A DNA stretch of 64,000 bases, from positions 28,158,693-28,222,692 of the forward strand of contig OV277871.1 in the NCBI GenBank assembly GCA_922989275.2. Direction: 5' to 3'. Below the pieces are notes generated by a model. It had not been told where the DNA came from. It ran no database searches and saw nothing but the letters and a program-made list of their open reading frames with translations. This stretch comes from Gari tellinella (Eukaryota; Mollusca; Bivalvia; Cardiida; Psammobiidae). Below are positions 21,086 through 33,100 of this stretch, piece by piece. Position 1 is the first letter of the stretch; the number at the start of each line of letters is the position of its first letter. Position numbers and translations under genes: made by a program.

Positions 21086-21537
21086 AATAGTGACAATGAT
21101 AGTTGGTAATGTTTACCAGGAACGTATACGAAAGTTCCTATAGTTCCTGTGTTTACACATTACCCCCCATGTCAGTTTGTCACTAGGATATAGGATATAA
21201 CTTTAGTGTACAGTCTATCCTGGGATGAGAGGCTATTCAGTAGAAGATACAGAATAAAGTCATTCAGATAAGGTAGCTGTTTAATGCAGGACAAAGTAAT
21301 GCTGTAAGCTCCTAAAGATATATTGAGCTGCTGTTCAGGAGAAGATGCAAGACAGCCTTTAGATCAGCTGCTTAATGCAGGACAAAATCAATGCAGAGCT
21401 TTCTGCATTGTTTTGACCAGAATTAAGCTGTCGTCTGTGTGTACCTAATACAAGACTTGACAGAAGTACAACAGGAACTGTTTGCATTATTTTTTTCCTG
21501 CAGCAAAGAGCTCATTACTTACTGCAGTATTTGTCAG

Positions 21538-21787
21538 TTAACTCTTTCCTCCCTGAAACTTTAAATGGACAATTCCAGTTTCGATTTTTGTCTAGTCCAT
21601 TTCTGGCTTTTAAGAGTTGTTTTTGTCAATTTTGACATTACTGACAAACAGTGAAGACCCTGATCAGAGGGCTCCTTTCGGAGCCCTCTGATCTGGGTCT
21701 TCACTGTTTGCACAGGACAAGTGTACTATTCACATTTACACTGTTTGAAAAGGACGCCTAAATGCGGGACTAGGGTTCAAAGGGTTA
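21538..21787. repeat. TTAA MITE family B, inserted in a C-like repeat
   Basis: Complete; hairpin GGGCTCCTTTCGGAGCCC. C-like core pieces lie at 21285-21430 and 21788-21830. Confidence 0.85.
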
Positions 21788-22099
21788 AGAGGTTCTTGCT
21801 TTCTGCATTGCTTTTGTCCTGCATACAGCACCAAGCTGTTTCTAGACACATCTCTGGGGAATCTGTTGCACTCATAATGGTTGTATAAACCAGGCTTGAC
21901 ATCATGTCCATGTACCACTGCTTGCCACACGTCTACCTCTGATACCAGCTGCTCTGCTCTGCTCTGGTCTCTAGCTTCCCACTACAAATATAGTGTACTA
22001 TAACCTAGTACTTCGTGCATTATAGTCTTTGTTTTAGTGCATTGTAGCCTCATTATCTCCCATGGTCTGCTCCACACAAGGTCATGTGCATTCTCTCAC

Positions 22100-22353
22100 A
22101 ATTACCCATTACCCCATAGCCTTTTTCTAGTTTTGAAATTAGATGACCACTGAAAGCAGGTTGAATGTAAAGCAGAATGTGCCTTAAGGCACATTCTGCT
22201 TTACGTTCAACCTTTGTTAAGCTGCCATCTGCTAGAGTATAGAAAATATTTCTTATGGTACATATTCATGACTGCAAAAAATTGGAAATCATTTCTTAAG
22301 TGGAACAATAATTTAGAGGCATAGAAAGGCGTATTTATTGGGTGATGGGTTAA
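22100..22353. repeat. TTAA MITE family A
   Basis: Hairpin AATGTGCCTTAAGGCACATT; right TTAA intact, left end ATTACCC. Confidence 0.8.
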
Positions 22354-22681
22354 ACTCAAAACAAAAGAGTAAAACATAGATGTGTTCTGAAACAGTTTTC
22401 TTGAAAAAAAAGTTTTTTATCAGATTTTTGTGAACAAAAACTTAGTACTGTATAATTTCATTTTAAAATTTAGTTGTGCCAGTAAATTGCAAAACTATGA
22501 GTTGGGGCTTAGTGAATTTTGCTTTAAAAGCTGTCAAAATGAACACAAACTATTAGGACATTAAACGTTTTGTATCACTTTTTAACACTTCCAGCTAGAA
22601 ACGATTTTTTTTACGTGTGAACAGTATAGACCGAGAGATGTGAGAAGAAATTGGATGGTACAAACTGATTGGTCTATTTCC

Positions 22682-23049
22682 GAGCTCTAGATATGAGGAG
22701 TACTTCAGAGGTCCGTTTTACAAAACGTCATACGACAAAAAGGGGCGTGAGTTAAAACTTTTAAGAAACATCCGATTTCTCCCACTTATCCTATCTTCTG
22801 ACATCTCTTTGGAATCGTCAAGACGATTCCAAAGAGATGTCACAAGACCGGATTAGATGAAGAAATAAATAAGAATTGAGAATTTTGGAACCTGACTTAC
22901 AACAATATTTGTCATACGACGTTTTGTAGAACAGGCCACAGATGCATTTGTTTCCACCGAATCACATGACATAGGTTATGTCATAGGTTTTGGTGGAGGC
23001 TTAAAGGGAGTTGAGATAGTTGGTTTACTCACTCTTATCTGGAGCCACA
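22682..23049. repeat. Family D with a nested element L
   Basis: Left arm GCTCTAGATATGAGGAGTAC; right arm TTACTCACTCTTATCTGGAG; interrupted by 22709-22940. Confidence 0.6.
22709..22940. mobile_element. Small TIR element L
   Basis: Left end GGTCCGTTTTACAAAACGTC; right end, reverse complemented, GGCCTGTTCTACAAAACGTC; both continue with AYGAC. Contains its own hairpin GACATCTCTTTGGAATCGTC / GACGATTCCAAAGAGATGTC (22800-22843). No ORF, so non-autonomous. Confidence 0.65.
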
Positions 23050-23478
23050 CTGTGTGTAATAAAACAAAGAGTTCTTTTTCTCTTTTGAAATTGATTGTTT
23101 AAATGGTTGTATACCTGCTTTACTTCTCCACGATGTCGAGATAATAGATATGTAGCATTCCGATTGTTAACAAGTTATTTGCTTAGCTCTTTATGTATAT
23201 GAGCTTTTGTAGTTTATTATATTTTTGTAGTATTTAAAAGTGTAGGTTTATATTAATTGCGTAAAGTGTTTTTGGACTTCTCTCTGTACTGCGTCCTTTT
23301 CAGGGTGACGTCTGATAAGGAAAGAGTGAGCTCATTTTTTCATGTTTTCATCTTTATGGTAAATTTTTAATTTGGTTGAAAGACATGATAAACGTTTTGG
23401 ATTGATTTACATGTATTTAAAAAGAAAAGATTTTTCTTGTAATAATTCAGTTCAGCCTTAAACAGCTAAAAAGAACCC

Positions 23479-23752
23479 TTAACCCTTCGATCCAAAGCCA
23501 AAAGTGCAAGTTATCTATTCAAAACTGCAACAGCACATAATTATAATGCCGTGTTTAAGGCACATGGCTGTTCAAAGCAAGATGAAAGGAAAGGAGACAG
23601 CCCCTATAGGATCTTTCTGAGTCTTTACTTGAATCTTTGCTACATGTGTTTTAACAACTTCAATGAATCTTCAAGTCTTTATTAGGACAAGAGTAGAAAT
23701 TCCAAGGGGCTTGTGTAGATTCTGAAGGGGCTTCTGCGGAGGAAAGGGTTAA
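23479..23752. repeat. TTAA-bounded element M with C-like core
   Basis: Starts TTAACCCTTCGATCCAAAG, ends GCGGAGGAAAGGGTTAA; centre resembles family C (GCAAGATGAAAGGAAAGG). Partner strands heavily diverged. Confidence 0.5.
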
Positions 23753-23862
23753 GTCGGTTAATACATTAAATGTCTTTAAGACAGCTTTTTGATATATTCT
23801 GTCATGTCCTTGCTATATTTGCTATTTCTTATCCTCAAATAATATGAAAAATTGAATCTTTA

Positions 23863-24051
23863 CAGAGCACCAGATAAGGGTAGTTTTTCAAAATCTAAAA
23901 TCTTTATTTCTGATTAAGACCCTATGTATGGTGTCACTACTCATTAGAATCGTCTCTTCGAGACGATTCTAATGAGTAGTAACACCATAGGATTTGGTGC
24001 TGAAATGAGTGAGAAAATGTTGAAATAACTCCCTCTTATCTGGAGCCCTGC
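23863..24051. repeat. MITE family D
   Basis: Hairpin TTAGAATCGTCTCTTCGAGA and partner, with GTGTCACTAC/GTAGTAACAC. Confidence 0.8.
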
Positions 24052-24854
24052 TTTAGCCCCTCTGTCCTTCCATGCTGCCTGCCAAAAGAGGATGTGTTTA
24101 TGTAGACTGTATTTTCTGTACTTCGGAGTGGTTGTTGTATATGTGTAAATCTCACATCAGCATATTTCATTGTAACTCCAATGATTCATTTATCGTTAAT
24201 TATTTCATTACCAAATGATGGACATATAGAATCTTAATTAGAATTAAAGACAAAATCTTTTGAACTAACATGACGATGGCATTCTTTGTTTTCTTTTCCC
24301 ATCCTTCAAGAAAGATTCAGACAAACGCCTGTGTTAAGATGAAGAAGAACCATGCAGATTGCTTAAAGCTTAACCAATCCTTCTTGATTCCCACAGCCAA
24401 AAAACAAAATAAAACAAAACCCATTGTTCAGCAGAAGAAATCATTCAGATCCCTTAAAGACATCCCTAGATGACCTTTTGATCATAACGCCTTGCCAGAC
24501 AATTTCCTTGCAAAAATCATGCATCTTATGGACATGTCACTAGCAAAGTACCATTGAAGCTTCTCGTGTGAGACTCTACCTTTATATTTGCTAGTTTGGT
24601 TAGAAATAACCATTGAAAATCACTAGAGCATGAGTATACTGTATAATCTGGACCTCACCAGGTAAACTTAGATTGTGATGCACAGGTTTTGACAGTTACA
24701 TTGAAACCTCCAGAGCAATGGAGTGGTGGTCCCTCAATGGACTGAGGAAAATCTTTAATACAAAAGTCAACAGGAAATTCTGAAAATTGCTTTCTGTTGT
24801 ATTTTTGCCCTGTATTACCACCACTACATGGGACCAACTTTTCCATGTGTTATG
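24052..24854. other. Intergenic stretch
   Basis: No exon, repeat boundary or RNA gene recognised. Short open frames here have no recognisable protein character. Confidence 0.35.
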
Positions 24855-24955
24855 CAGGAGACTGCTGAAAGAAAGAGGAAAGTAAAGCAGAAAGCTCCCT
24901 ATACGAGATATCTGCTTTACTTCCGTCTTGCTTTAAGAAGTCATCTGTTTTAAAA
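24855..24955. repeat. Family C core
   Basis: AAAGTAAAGCAGAAAGCTCC with partner strand ATCTGCTTTACTTCCGTC slightly diverged. Confidence 0.65.
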
Positions 24956-25138
24956 CCAAATTTATTACCATTTCGATGTAGTTATAGAAAGGCTTTAATA
25001 TAATCCTAAACTTTGATGTCTTGCAGTGACGATGAAGCATAGTATTAGACTTATGTTTAAAGACATTACCTGACCGAGCTTGGGTGGTAACACCTATCCC
25101 AGAAGAAAGCTTCAGTAAAAGCATATGCAGCATGCTTT

Positions 25139-26370
25139 TTAGCTCACCTGAGCTAGCTCAGGGTGAGCTTTTGCAATCCTTGAATGTCCGTTGTCCGTCG
25201 TCAACAATTTTAGTGTTTATTCTCTAGAGGCCACAATTTTCATCCAAACTTTCTATAACTTGCTCAGATTGTATATTACCATAAGATTTCGGATGAGTTC
25301 GATTATGGTTGAAATCTGACCAATAGGTCAAGAGTTATCTACCTTTAAATTGCTGGAAATGCTATATTTAACAATGTTTACACTCTAGAGGCCACAATTT
25401 TTATCCAATCTTTCTAAAACTTGCTCAGATTGTATGTTACCATAAGAATTCGAATGAGTTTGATTATGATTGAAATTCGACCAATAGGTCGAGAGATATC
25501 TACCTTTGAATTGCTGAAAATGCCATATTTAACAGTGTTTACCCTCTAGAGGCCACAATTTTTATCCAATCTATCTCAAACTTGCTCAGATTGAATATGA
25601 CTATAGGAGTTCAGATGAGTTTGATTATGGTAGAAATCGGACTAATAGGTCAAGAGTTATTTACCTTTGAATTGCTGAAACTGCCTAATTTAAGGGTGTT
25701 TACACTCTAGAGGCCACAACTTTTATACAATCTTTCTCAAACTTGCTCAGATTGTATATGACCACAAGAGTTCATATGAGTTCGATTATAGTTGTAATCA
25801 GAAGCATAGGTCAAGAGTTATCTACCTTTGAATTGCTGAAAATGCCAGATTTAACGGTGTTTATACTCTAGCTACCACAATTTTTATCCAGTCTTTTTCA
25901 AACTTGCTCAGATTGTATATTACCATAAGAGTGATTATGGTTGAGATCAAACTAATAGGTCAAGAGTTATCTGCCCTTGAATAGCTGAAAATGCCATATC
26001 TAATAGAGTTTACACTCTTGCAACTACAGTTTTCAATGGATTTTGATTATACTTGCACACAAAGTATACAGCTATAAGTTCTCAAAGGAGTGCAATTATT
26101 GTTGAAATTTAATCATTGTGGCAACAGTTATCTGCCCTTGATATACAGTACTTTGAAATAAGGCTTCATTTCAGTATTGTTTAGGCTCTAGTTATCTGCC
26201 CTTGATGTACTCTACTATACTAGAAATATGAGGTTGTATTCCAAAATTGTTTACATGCTATACTACAAATTTAAATAGATTTAGATTAAAACGAGTGAAA
26301 CAGAAAGGTAAAGCTATCAGGCTTCAGTACAAGAGGTGAGCGATATCAGGGCCTTCAGGCCCTCTTGTTA
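25139..26370 (+). mobile_element. Pearl-like (Helitron-like) element, 161-bp core repeats
   Basis: One end is the hairpin AGCTCACCTGAGCTAGCTCA followed by GTCCGTTGTCCGTCGTC; the other is ATATCAGGGCCTTCAGGCCC. Between them lie at least five tandem units: CCACAA at 25231, 25392, 25553, 25714 and 25875, spacing 161 bp. Tandem cores of this length between short structured ends are known from bivalve pearl elements. No coding capacity. Confidence 0.75.
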
Positions 26371-26579
26371 ACAGTACAGATGTCAAGGCAAAGAAGGCGT
26401 TTCATGTGAGGTCTGTACCTTATATTTGATAGTTTGGTTAGTAAACCCATTGACAAATCCCTTCAGTGAGACTATGTAAGGGCCTCTAAAGAAAACTTGA
26501 GATTGCTAACACTGGCTTTAATGCAATTGGAAATGTTGTTGATAAGAACACCCAACTTGATAAAAAATTAAGCTAAAGG

Positions 26580-26660
26580 CAAAACCTTTGAAAACAGTTT
26601 GGATCAAGATGAAACGCCGCATTATGCAGCTTCTAATCAGGATTCAAAATGTATGACATT
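26580..26660. repeat. Family E core, decayed
   Basis: GAAAACAGTTTGGATCAAGA with partner CTAATCAGGATTCAAAATG. Confidence 0.5.
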
Positions 26661-26778
26661 CTGACTATTAGGAAAAGATATTTTTTACAATGTTGCAGAG
26701 AACTATGGTTTGCAGATGATAGTATAACTTGGTGTTCAGAGAGTTTATGTGGGACCTGGTCGTTTGACTCGGCCCCAC

Positions 26779-27002
26779 AGTTAACACATCCAACCCTAGT
26801 GACGAGTACACTCGTCATTTACAAACAGTGAACCTGTGAGGATTACACTTGTCCTATGCACACAGTGTCAGGGTCTACACTGTTTGTCATTTTGAAATAT
26901 ATTGTTAAAATCAACCTTAAATACAGTAAATAGTCAAAAATGTACTAGACATATTTTGAAATTGGAATTGTCCATTAAAAGTAACAGAGGTGAATGAGTA
27001 AA
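26779..27002. repeat. Family B, core half deleted
   Basis: Arms ACACATCCAACCCTAGTG and AGAGGTGAATGAGTAA; only one hairpin strand left (CAGGGTCTACACTGTTTG). Confidence 0.6.
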
Positions 27003-27043
27003 GCAAATACCTTAGTCATGTTTTTATTACATCAGGATAAACA

Positions 27044-27812
27044 AGAGGGCCTGAAGGCCCTGATATCGCTCACCTTTTATAATGAAGCCTGATAGCTTTA
27101 CCTTTGAATTTCACCCGTTTTATTCTAAATCCATTCAAATTTGTAGTATAGCATGTAAATAACATTGCAATATGACCCATTCTAGTATGTATAGTAGAGC
27201 ACATCAAAGGCAGATAACTAGATCCTAAATAATACTGAAATGAAGCCTTTTCTAGCATTTCAAAGTAAATCAAGGGCAGATAACTCTTGCCACAATGATC
27301 AGATTTCAACAATAATTGCACTTCCTCGAGAACTTATAGCTATATACATTGTGTGCAATTATAATTATAATCCATTGAAAATTGTGGCCTCTAGAGTACA
27401 AACACGGTTAAATATGGCATTTTCAGCAATTCAAAGGTAGATAACTCTTGACCTATAACTCTGATTCCAACCATAACCTAACTCATCCGAATGTTTATGG
27501 TTATATACAATCTGAGCAAGTTTAAGAAAGATTGGATTAAAATTGAGACCTCTAGAGTGTAAACACCCTTAAATATTGCATTTTCAGCAATTCAAAGGTG
27601 GATAACTCTTGACCTATATGTCCAACATCAACCATAATCGAACTCATCCGAACTCTTATGGTAATATACAATCTGAGTAAGTTACAGAAATATTGGCTAA
27701 AAATTGTGGCCTCTAGAGTGTAAACACCAAAATTGTTGACGCCGGACGCCAAACGTCGGACGACGGACATTCAAGGATTGCAAAAGCTCAACCTGAGCTA
27801 GCTCAGGTGAGC
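27044..27812 (-). mobile_element. Pearl-like element, inverted
   Basis: Begins CAAGAGGGCCTGAAGGCCC, ends ACCTGAGCTAGCTCAGGTG. Same family as 25139-26370 in opposite orientation with fewer core units. Confidence 0.75.
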
Positions 27813-27817
27813 TCAAA

Positions 27818-28846
27818 ACAAGAGGGCCTGAAGGCCCTGATATCGCTCACAAATTTGTAGTATAACAGGTAAACAATTTTGGAATACAACCTCATAATTC
27901 TAGTATAGTAGAGTACATCAAGGACAGATAGCTAGAGCCTAAACAATACTTAAATGAAGCCTTTTCTAGCATTTCAAAGTATATCAAGGGCAGATAACTA
28001 TTGCCACAATGATTATATTTCAACAATAATTGCACTCCTTCGAGAACTTATAGCTATATACTTTGTTTGCAAGTATAATCAAAATTCATTGAGAACTGTA
28101 GTTGCAAGAGTGTAAACGCTGTAAGATATGGCATTTTCAGCAATTCAAGGGGAGATAACTCTTGACCTATGGGTTCTATTTCAACAATAATTGCACTTAT
28201 TCAAACTCTTATGGTAATATACAATCTGAGCAAGTTTGAGAATGACTGGATAAATATTGTGGCCTCTAGAGTGTAAACACTGTTAAATATGGCATTTTCA
28301 GCAATTCAAAGGTAGATTTCTCTTGACCTATTGGTCCGATATCAACCATAATCAAACTCATTCGAACTCTTATGGTAATATACAATCTGAGCAAGTTTGA
28401 GAATGACTGGATAAATATTGTGGCCTCTAGAGTGTAAACACTGTTAAATATGGCATTTTCAGCAATTCAAAGGTTAATAACTCTTGACCTATTGGTCTGA
28501 TTTCAACCATAATTGAACTCATCCGAACTCTTATGGTAATATACAATCTGAGCAAGTTTGAGAAAGACTGGATAAATATTGTGGCCTCTAGAGTGTAAAC
28601 ACTGTTAAATATGGCATTTTCAGCAATTCAAAGGTTGATAACTCTTGACCCATTGGTCCGATTAAAACCAAACTCTAACTCATCCGAACTCTTATGGTAA
28701 TATACAATCTGAGCAAGTTTAAAAAAGAGTGCATATATATTGTGGCCTCTCGAGTGTAAAAACTAAAATTGTTGACGCCGGACGACGCACGCCGGGCATT
28801 CAAGGATTGCAAAAGCTCACCCTGAGCTAGCTCAGGTGAGCTAAAA
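27818..28846 (-). mobile_element. Pearl-like element, inverted, directly abutting the previous copy
   Basis: Same ends. GGCCTCT recurs at 28261, 28422, 28583 and 28743. It starts six bases after the preceding copy stops, head to tail. Confidence 0.75.
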
Positions 28847-29164
28847 AAGATCAATAAATTCAAACAAAGAATAACTTTTACCACTTTATACTTGCATTTC
28901 ATCTTTTTGTATGATGAACATCACACCAATAATACAAATTACAATGTACAACACATAATTTGTATGACACATAATTTGTACACATGATAAATAGCAGTAT
29001 TACTCGTCTGCATGGATTGATTTAATACAATTTATTTGTTCAGTCACATATACACCGCAGCCCAGCTGAATGTGTTGGTCATCTTTTGTCACTGGTCTTC
29101 TGAACAGATTCTTCCATCAAACACATAAGAATGACTCTCTCATCCTCTAAGCATCTTAGCTCAC

Positions 29165-29250
29165 TGGTGGTTAAAGCAGGATGAAAGTACAGCAGAAAGC
29201 TCCAACAGGAGCTTTCTGCTTTACTTTCATCCTGCTTTAAGCAGGTACTT
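29165..29250. repeat. Family C core
   Basis: TTAAAGCAGGATGAAAGTAC, AGAAAGCTCCAACAGGAGCTTT and partner. Confidence 0.7.
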
Positions 29251-29340
29251 GCCTTGAACAACACCCAAAACAAAATATTTGAAGTTTGCAATAGCTGACC
29301 TATTCTGTACAATTCAACCTATACTTTATTACATGCACCA

Positions 29341-29490
29341 GGCTCCAAGGTTATAAAGCTTTTGACTTGAGTCTAAACTCGTTCCCAAGCATTTGATTGG
29401 TCAGATTTGAGCCTAGGCTCAAATCTGACCAATTAAACGCTTGGGAACACACTCAGACTCAACTAAAACACTTTATAACCTCAGAGCCAG
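29341..29490. repeat. Palindromic repeat J
   Basis: GGTTATAAAGCTTTTGACTT, GATTGGTCAGATTTGAGCC, TAGGCTCAAATCTGACCAAT, ending CACTTTATAACCTCAGAGCC. Full-length palindrome of about 150 bp. Confidence 0.75.
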
Positions 29491-29564
29491 TTCTGTCTAG
29501 TTGCACTTGTGCCTGGCAAAGGAGAACATAAACCCATTTGTCCCTAGCATCCCATAAATGATAT

Positions 29565-29625
29565 ATTAGGCAAACAGTGCAGACGCTGCATAATGCAACA
29601 TCTGATCAGAGTCTACAATGTTTGC
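29565..29625. repeat. Hybrid E/B palindromic core
   Basis: GCAAACAGTGCAGACGCTGC with partner GATCAGAGTCTACAATGTTTGC; outer bases resemble B, inner GACGCTGC resembles E. Confidence 0.5.
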
Positions 29626-29928
29626 TAGTAGCAATTTCTATCAAAAATAAAATAAAGAGAGCAATTTAGACCAAGCATCCCTTAAATGGAAAATGGCCTT
29701 GTCCTACATACATTGTATAAGCATGGAAGAACCCACTTGCCACAAATGTGTTAATGTCATGTACATCATCTCTCAATAACCTTTCCCTATTGACATGTGA
29801 CAAAACATTCACATTTAGCAGTTCTGGATCAGTCATTAGGTATCCAATGTCTCTAGATGTACTTTCCATACAGTTCTGACATCAAGTCTTTATGTTTGTT
29901 AGTTTCCTTCACGTTAAGAGAAGCTGTT

Positions 29929-30101
29929 TTAGGTCTGGTCATAGTCGTCATCTTCCAGTTTACGTTTCAGTGGATTGATGAGGCCACTTATGACATTCTG
30001 TCCCCCAGAGATTAGGGGATGACCAGCTGAGAGGATCTGTGACTGTCCCTGTGGTGTACCAGGCAGTGAACCTGACGGTAACCCTGACAACAGCCCACCA
30101 C
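29929..30101 (-). CDS. TAF9: TAF9 exon 6 (terminal)
   Basis: 173 nt; acceptor ATTGCAG. Encodes [18 protein letters not shown].. then [15 protein letters not shown] and TAA (29931-29929). Confidence 0.94.
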
Positions 30102-33100
30102 CTGCAATATAACACACACAGTGTGTAGAATAATACAGTAAAACCTCTCTAATATGACCACTAAAAGGAAGGCTAATTGATGGTATAAAGACAGATGGCA
30201 ACTTAATTAAAGCAAAGGAAAGTAAAACAGAAAGCTCCTAATGGAGCTTTCTGTTTTACTTTCCCCTTGCTTTAAGCGGTCACCTGCCTTTAAACATCCA
30301 TTAACATAATTGAAAGGTTTTATTGAATACAGGAAATACATCAAGGAGCATTAACTCTTTCCTCTACTGAAGTGCCCTATATCGCTCACCTAATACACAA
30401 TGTAAATCTTGACCTATAGTTTCCTAGATTTTGAGCCAACATGACATTCACCTGTGGCCTAAATTTCAATGAGCAAGTTTCATCAAGATCAAATGAGAGA
30501 TGTAGTTTCTAGAGTGTTAACAATGTATTTTCATGAGTCGACCTAGAAAGCTAGTTTTTGACCCTACATGACCCACGTTCAAACATTGACCTAGATATCA
30601 ATAAGGCAAATATTTTGACAAAGTTTCATGAAGATCAAGTGAGATCTGTAGTCTCTAGAGTGTTAACAAGGTTTTTCTATGATTTGACGTAGTGACCTAG
30701 TTTTTGACCCCATATGACCAACATTCGAACTTGATCTTGATTTCATCAAGACAAACATTGTCATCAAGTTTCATGAAGATCAAATGAAATTTGTAGCCGC
30801 TAGATTCTTAACCAACAATAATTATTGTGGATGGACAGACAGACAGATGGACAACGGACGACGGAAATCCAGCAACCCTAAAAGCTCACATTGGCACTTC
30901 GTGCCAGGTGAGTTAAAAAGTTTGCTCCAAGCAGTACCTGGTACTCAAAAAATATTTCTTAACCCTTTCCCACATGGAAGCGCCTTTTAACGCACTTTTA
31001 TTCCTCCACTGGCGAAAATAGTTCCAATTTATACAGTCATGAATATGTATCATAAGAAATATTTCCTATATTCTAGCAGATGGTAGCTTTAAGCAGGCTG
31101 AAAGTAAAGCAGAATGTGCCTTAAGGCACATTCTGCTTTACTTTCAACCTGCTTTAAGTGGACACCCATATTCAATACTAGAAACATGCTATGTGGGAAA
31201 GGGTTAAACTGAGAAAATTTCGGTATACTAATGTGGATTCAAAATATATTTATTTCACTACGTAGTTGTTTTATTCTATACCCACCTTGCTGAACTCTCA
31301 CTATGGGGGTGACTGGAGACGGTCTGTTTATCACTGTCATGTTGCCTAAAGGCAGACTCTGCTGCTTGTTCACTGGAGTACTGATATGAACTTTGCCTGA
31401 AAATATAAAACAACAGTTACAGTCAAACTTGTCTTAACCCTCTCCCTCATAGAAGCACCTTTTAGCACATTTAATGTATTACTCCACTGAGCAGAGTAGT
31501 TCCAATTTATACACCCATAACATGTACCATAAGATTTTTCTGTACCCTAGCAGATTATTGTTGAGGTTGGGCATAAAAACTGACTCTTACAGGAACTTCT
31601 ACTGTACAGTGGTGTAAAATTCTACTCGCCCACTCGCCATGACAAGTAACATTTTATCAGGGCAAGTAGATTTTCTTATACTTTATAACAGAAGCAAAAT
31701 GTCATTATTACCCAGCCAGTAAACATTCTGAAAGTTTTACACCCCTGCTGTATTTTCATCCTTCATTACACAGTCACCTGTAGCTAACACCAGTTAAGAA
31801 TCTTCAGTTGAGTTCACTTACAAGTAGAGACTAATGATGTTATTAGGCACTGCTGTGGTGGAATAGGTAAACTGTATAGTACTTACAGCGCTCTTCTCCT
31901 ACAACAACACCAAATAGTGTGTGCGTTGTTCGAAGGGAGTCGTTATAGGGAGAAAAAATTGGCTTACATTTGCAATTTGCAATCAACTTAAATCCAGATC
32001 ATTGTTGTTTTTTCTGTCAAAATGTCAAATATTTGAAAAAGTAGATGACCATTTTTAAGCAGACGAGACGATATTACAACCGTGAAAAGGTTGGACATAA
32101 TTGTCTTGTTTGGGGAAAGACTCAAGCATTTTGTAAACAAGGGCCACTATGGCCCTAAATCGCTCACCTGGTACACCATGTAAACTTAACCTATAGTGAC
32201 CTAGATTATGACTGGACATGACCCAAAATAAACCTTTAGAGTGTTAAGATTTTTCTATGATTTGACCTAGTGACCCAGTTTTTGACAAGACACAATCCAC
32301 ATTTGATTTTGACCTAGATTTGATGTAGGCAAATATTCTGACAATATTTCATTCAGATCTAATGAGATTTGTAGCCGATCACTGTTTTTCAAAGATTTGA
32401 CCTAGTGACCTAGTTTTTGACCGGACATGACCCACATTCGAACTTGACCAAGATATCAATGAGGCAAACATTTTGACCAAATTTCATTAAGAACCAATGA
32501 GATTTGTAGCCTCTAGAGTGTTAACAAGGTTTTTCGAAGATTTAACCTAGTGACCTAGTTTTTGACCGGACATGACCCACATTCGAACTTGACCTAGATA
32601 TCAATGAGGCAAACATTTTGACCAAGTTTCATAAAGATCCAATGAGATGTGTAGCCTCTAGAGTGTTAACAAGGTTTTCCGAAGATTTGACCTAGTGACC
32701 TAGTTTTTGACTGGACATAACCCACATTCGAACTTGACCTAGATATCATTGAGGCGAACATTGTGACCAAGTTTCATTAAGATCCAATGAGATTTGTAGC
32801 CTCAAGAGTGTTAACAAGGTTTTTCGATGATTTGACCTAGTGACCTAGTTTTTGACCGGACATGACCCACATTCGAACTTGACCTAGATTTCTACTAGAC
32901 AAACATTATGATCAAGTTTCATGAAGATTGGATGAAATTTGTAGCTGCTAGAGTGTTAACGAACCAATTGTGAACGGACGGACGTTCTCACAGTTGGACA
33001 TTTGTTGGGTATATTTTTTGTTTAAAAGTACCCAACAGTTCACTAAAATACCCAACAATAACAATAGGGCAATCACGGAATGAATGGAATCTATTGTTCT

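Noticed and set aside
24270..24473. 67-codon Lys-rich ORF
   Set aside because: AT-rich chance frame without splice context or recognisable motif.
25139..28846. Regularly spaced repeats as a possible CRISPR array or satellite
   Set aside because: The whole 161-bp unit is repeated with no unique spacers, in eukaryotic DNA, and bounded by structured ends. Pearl-like elements explain it.
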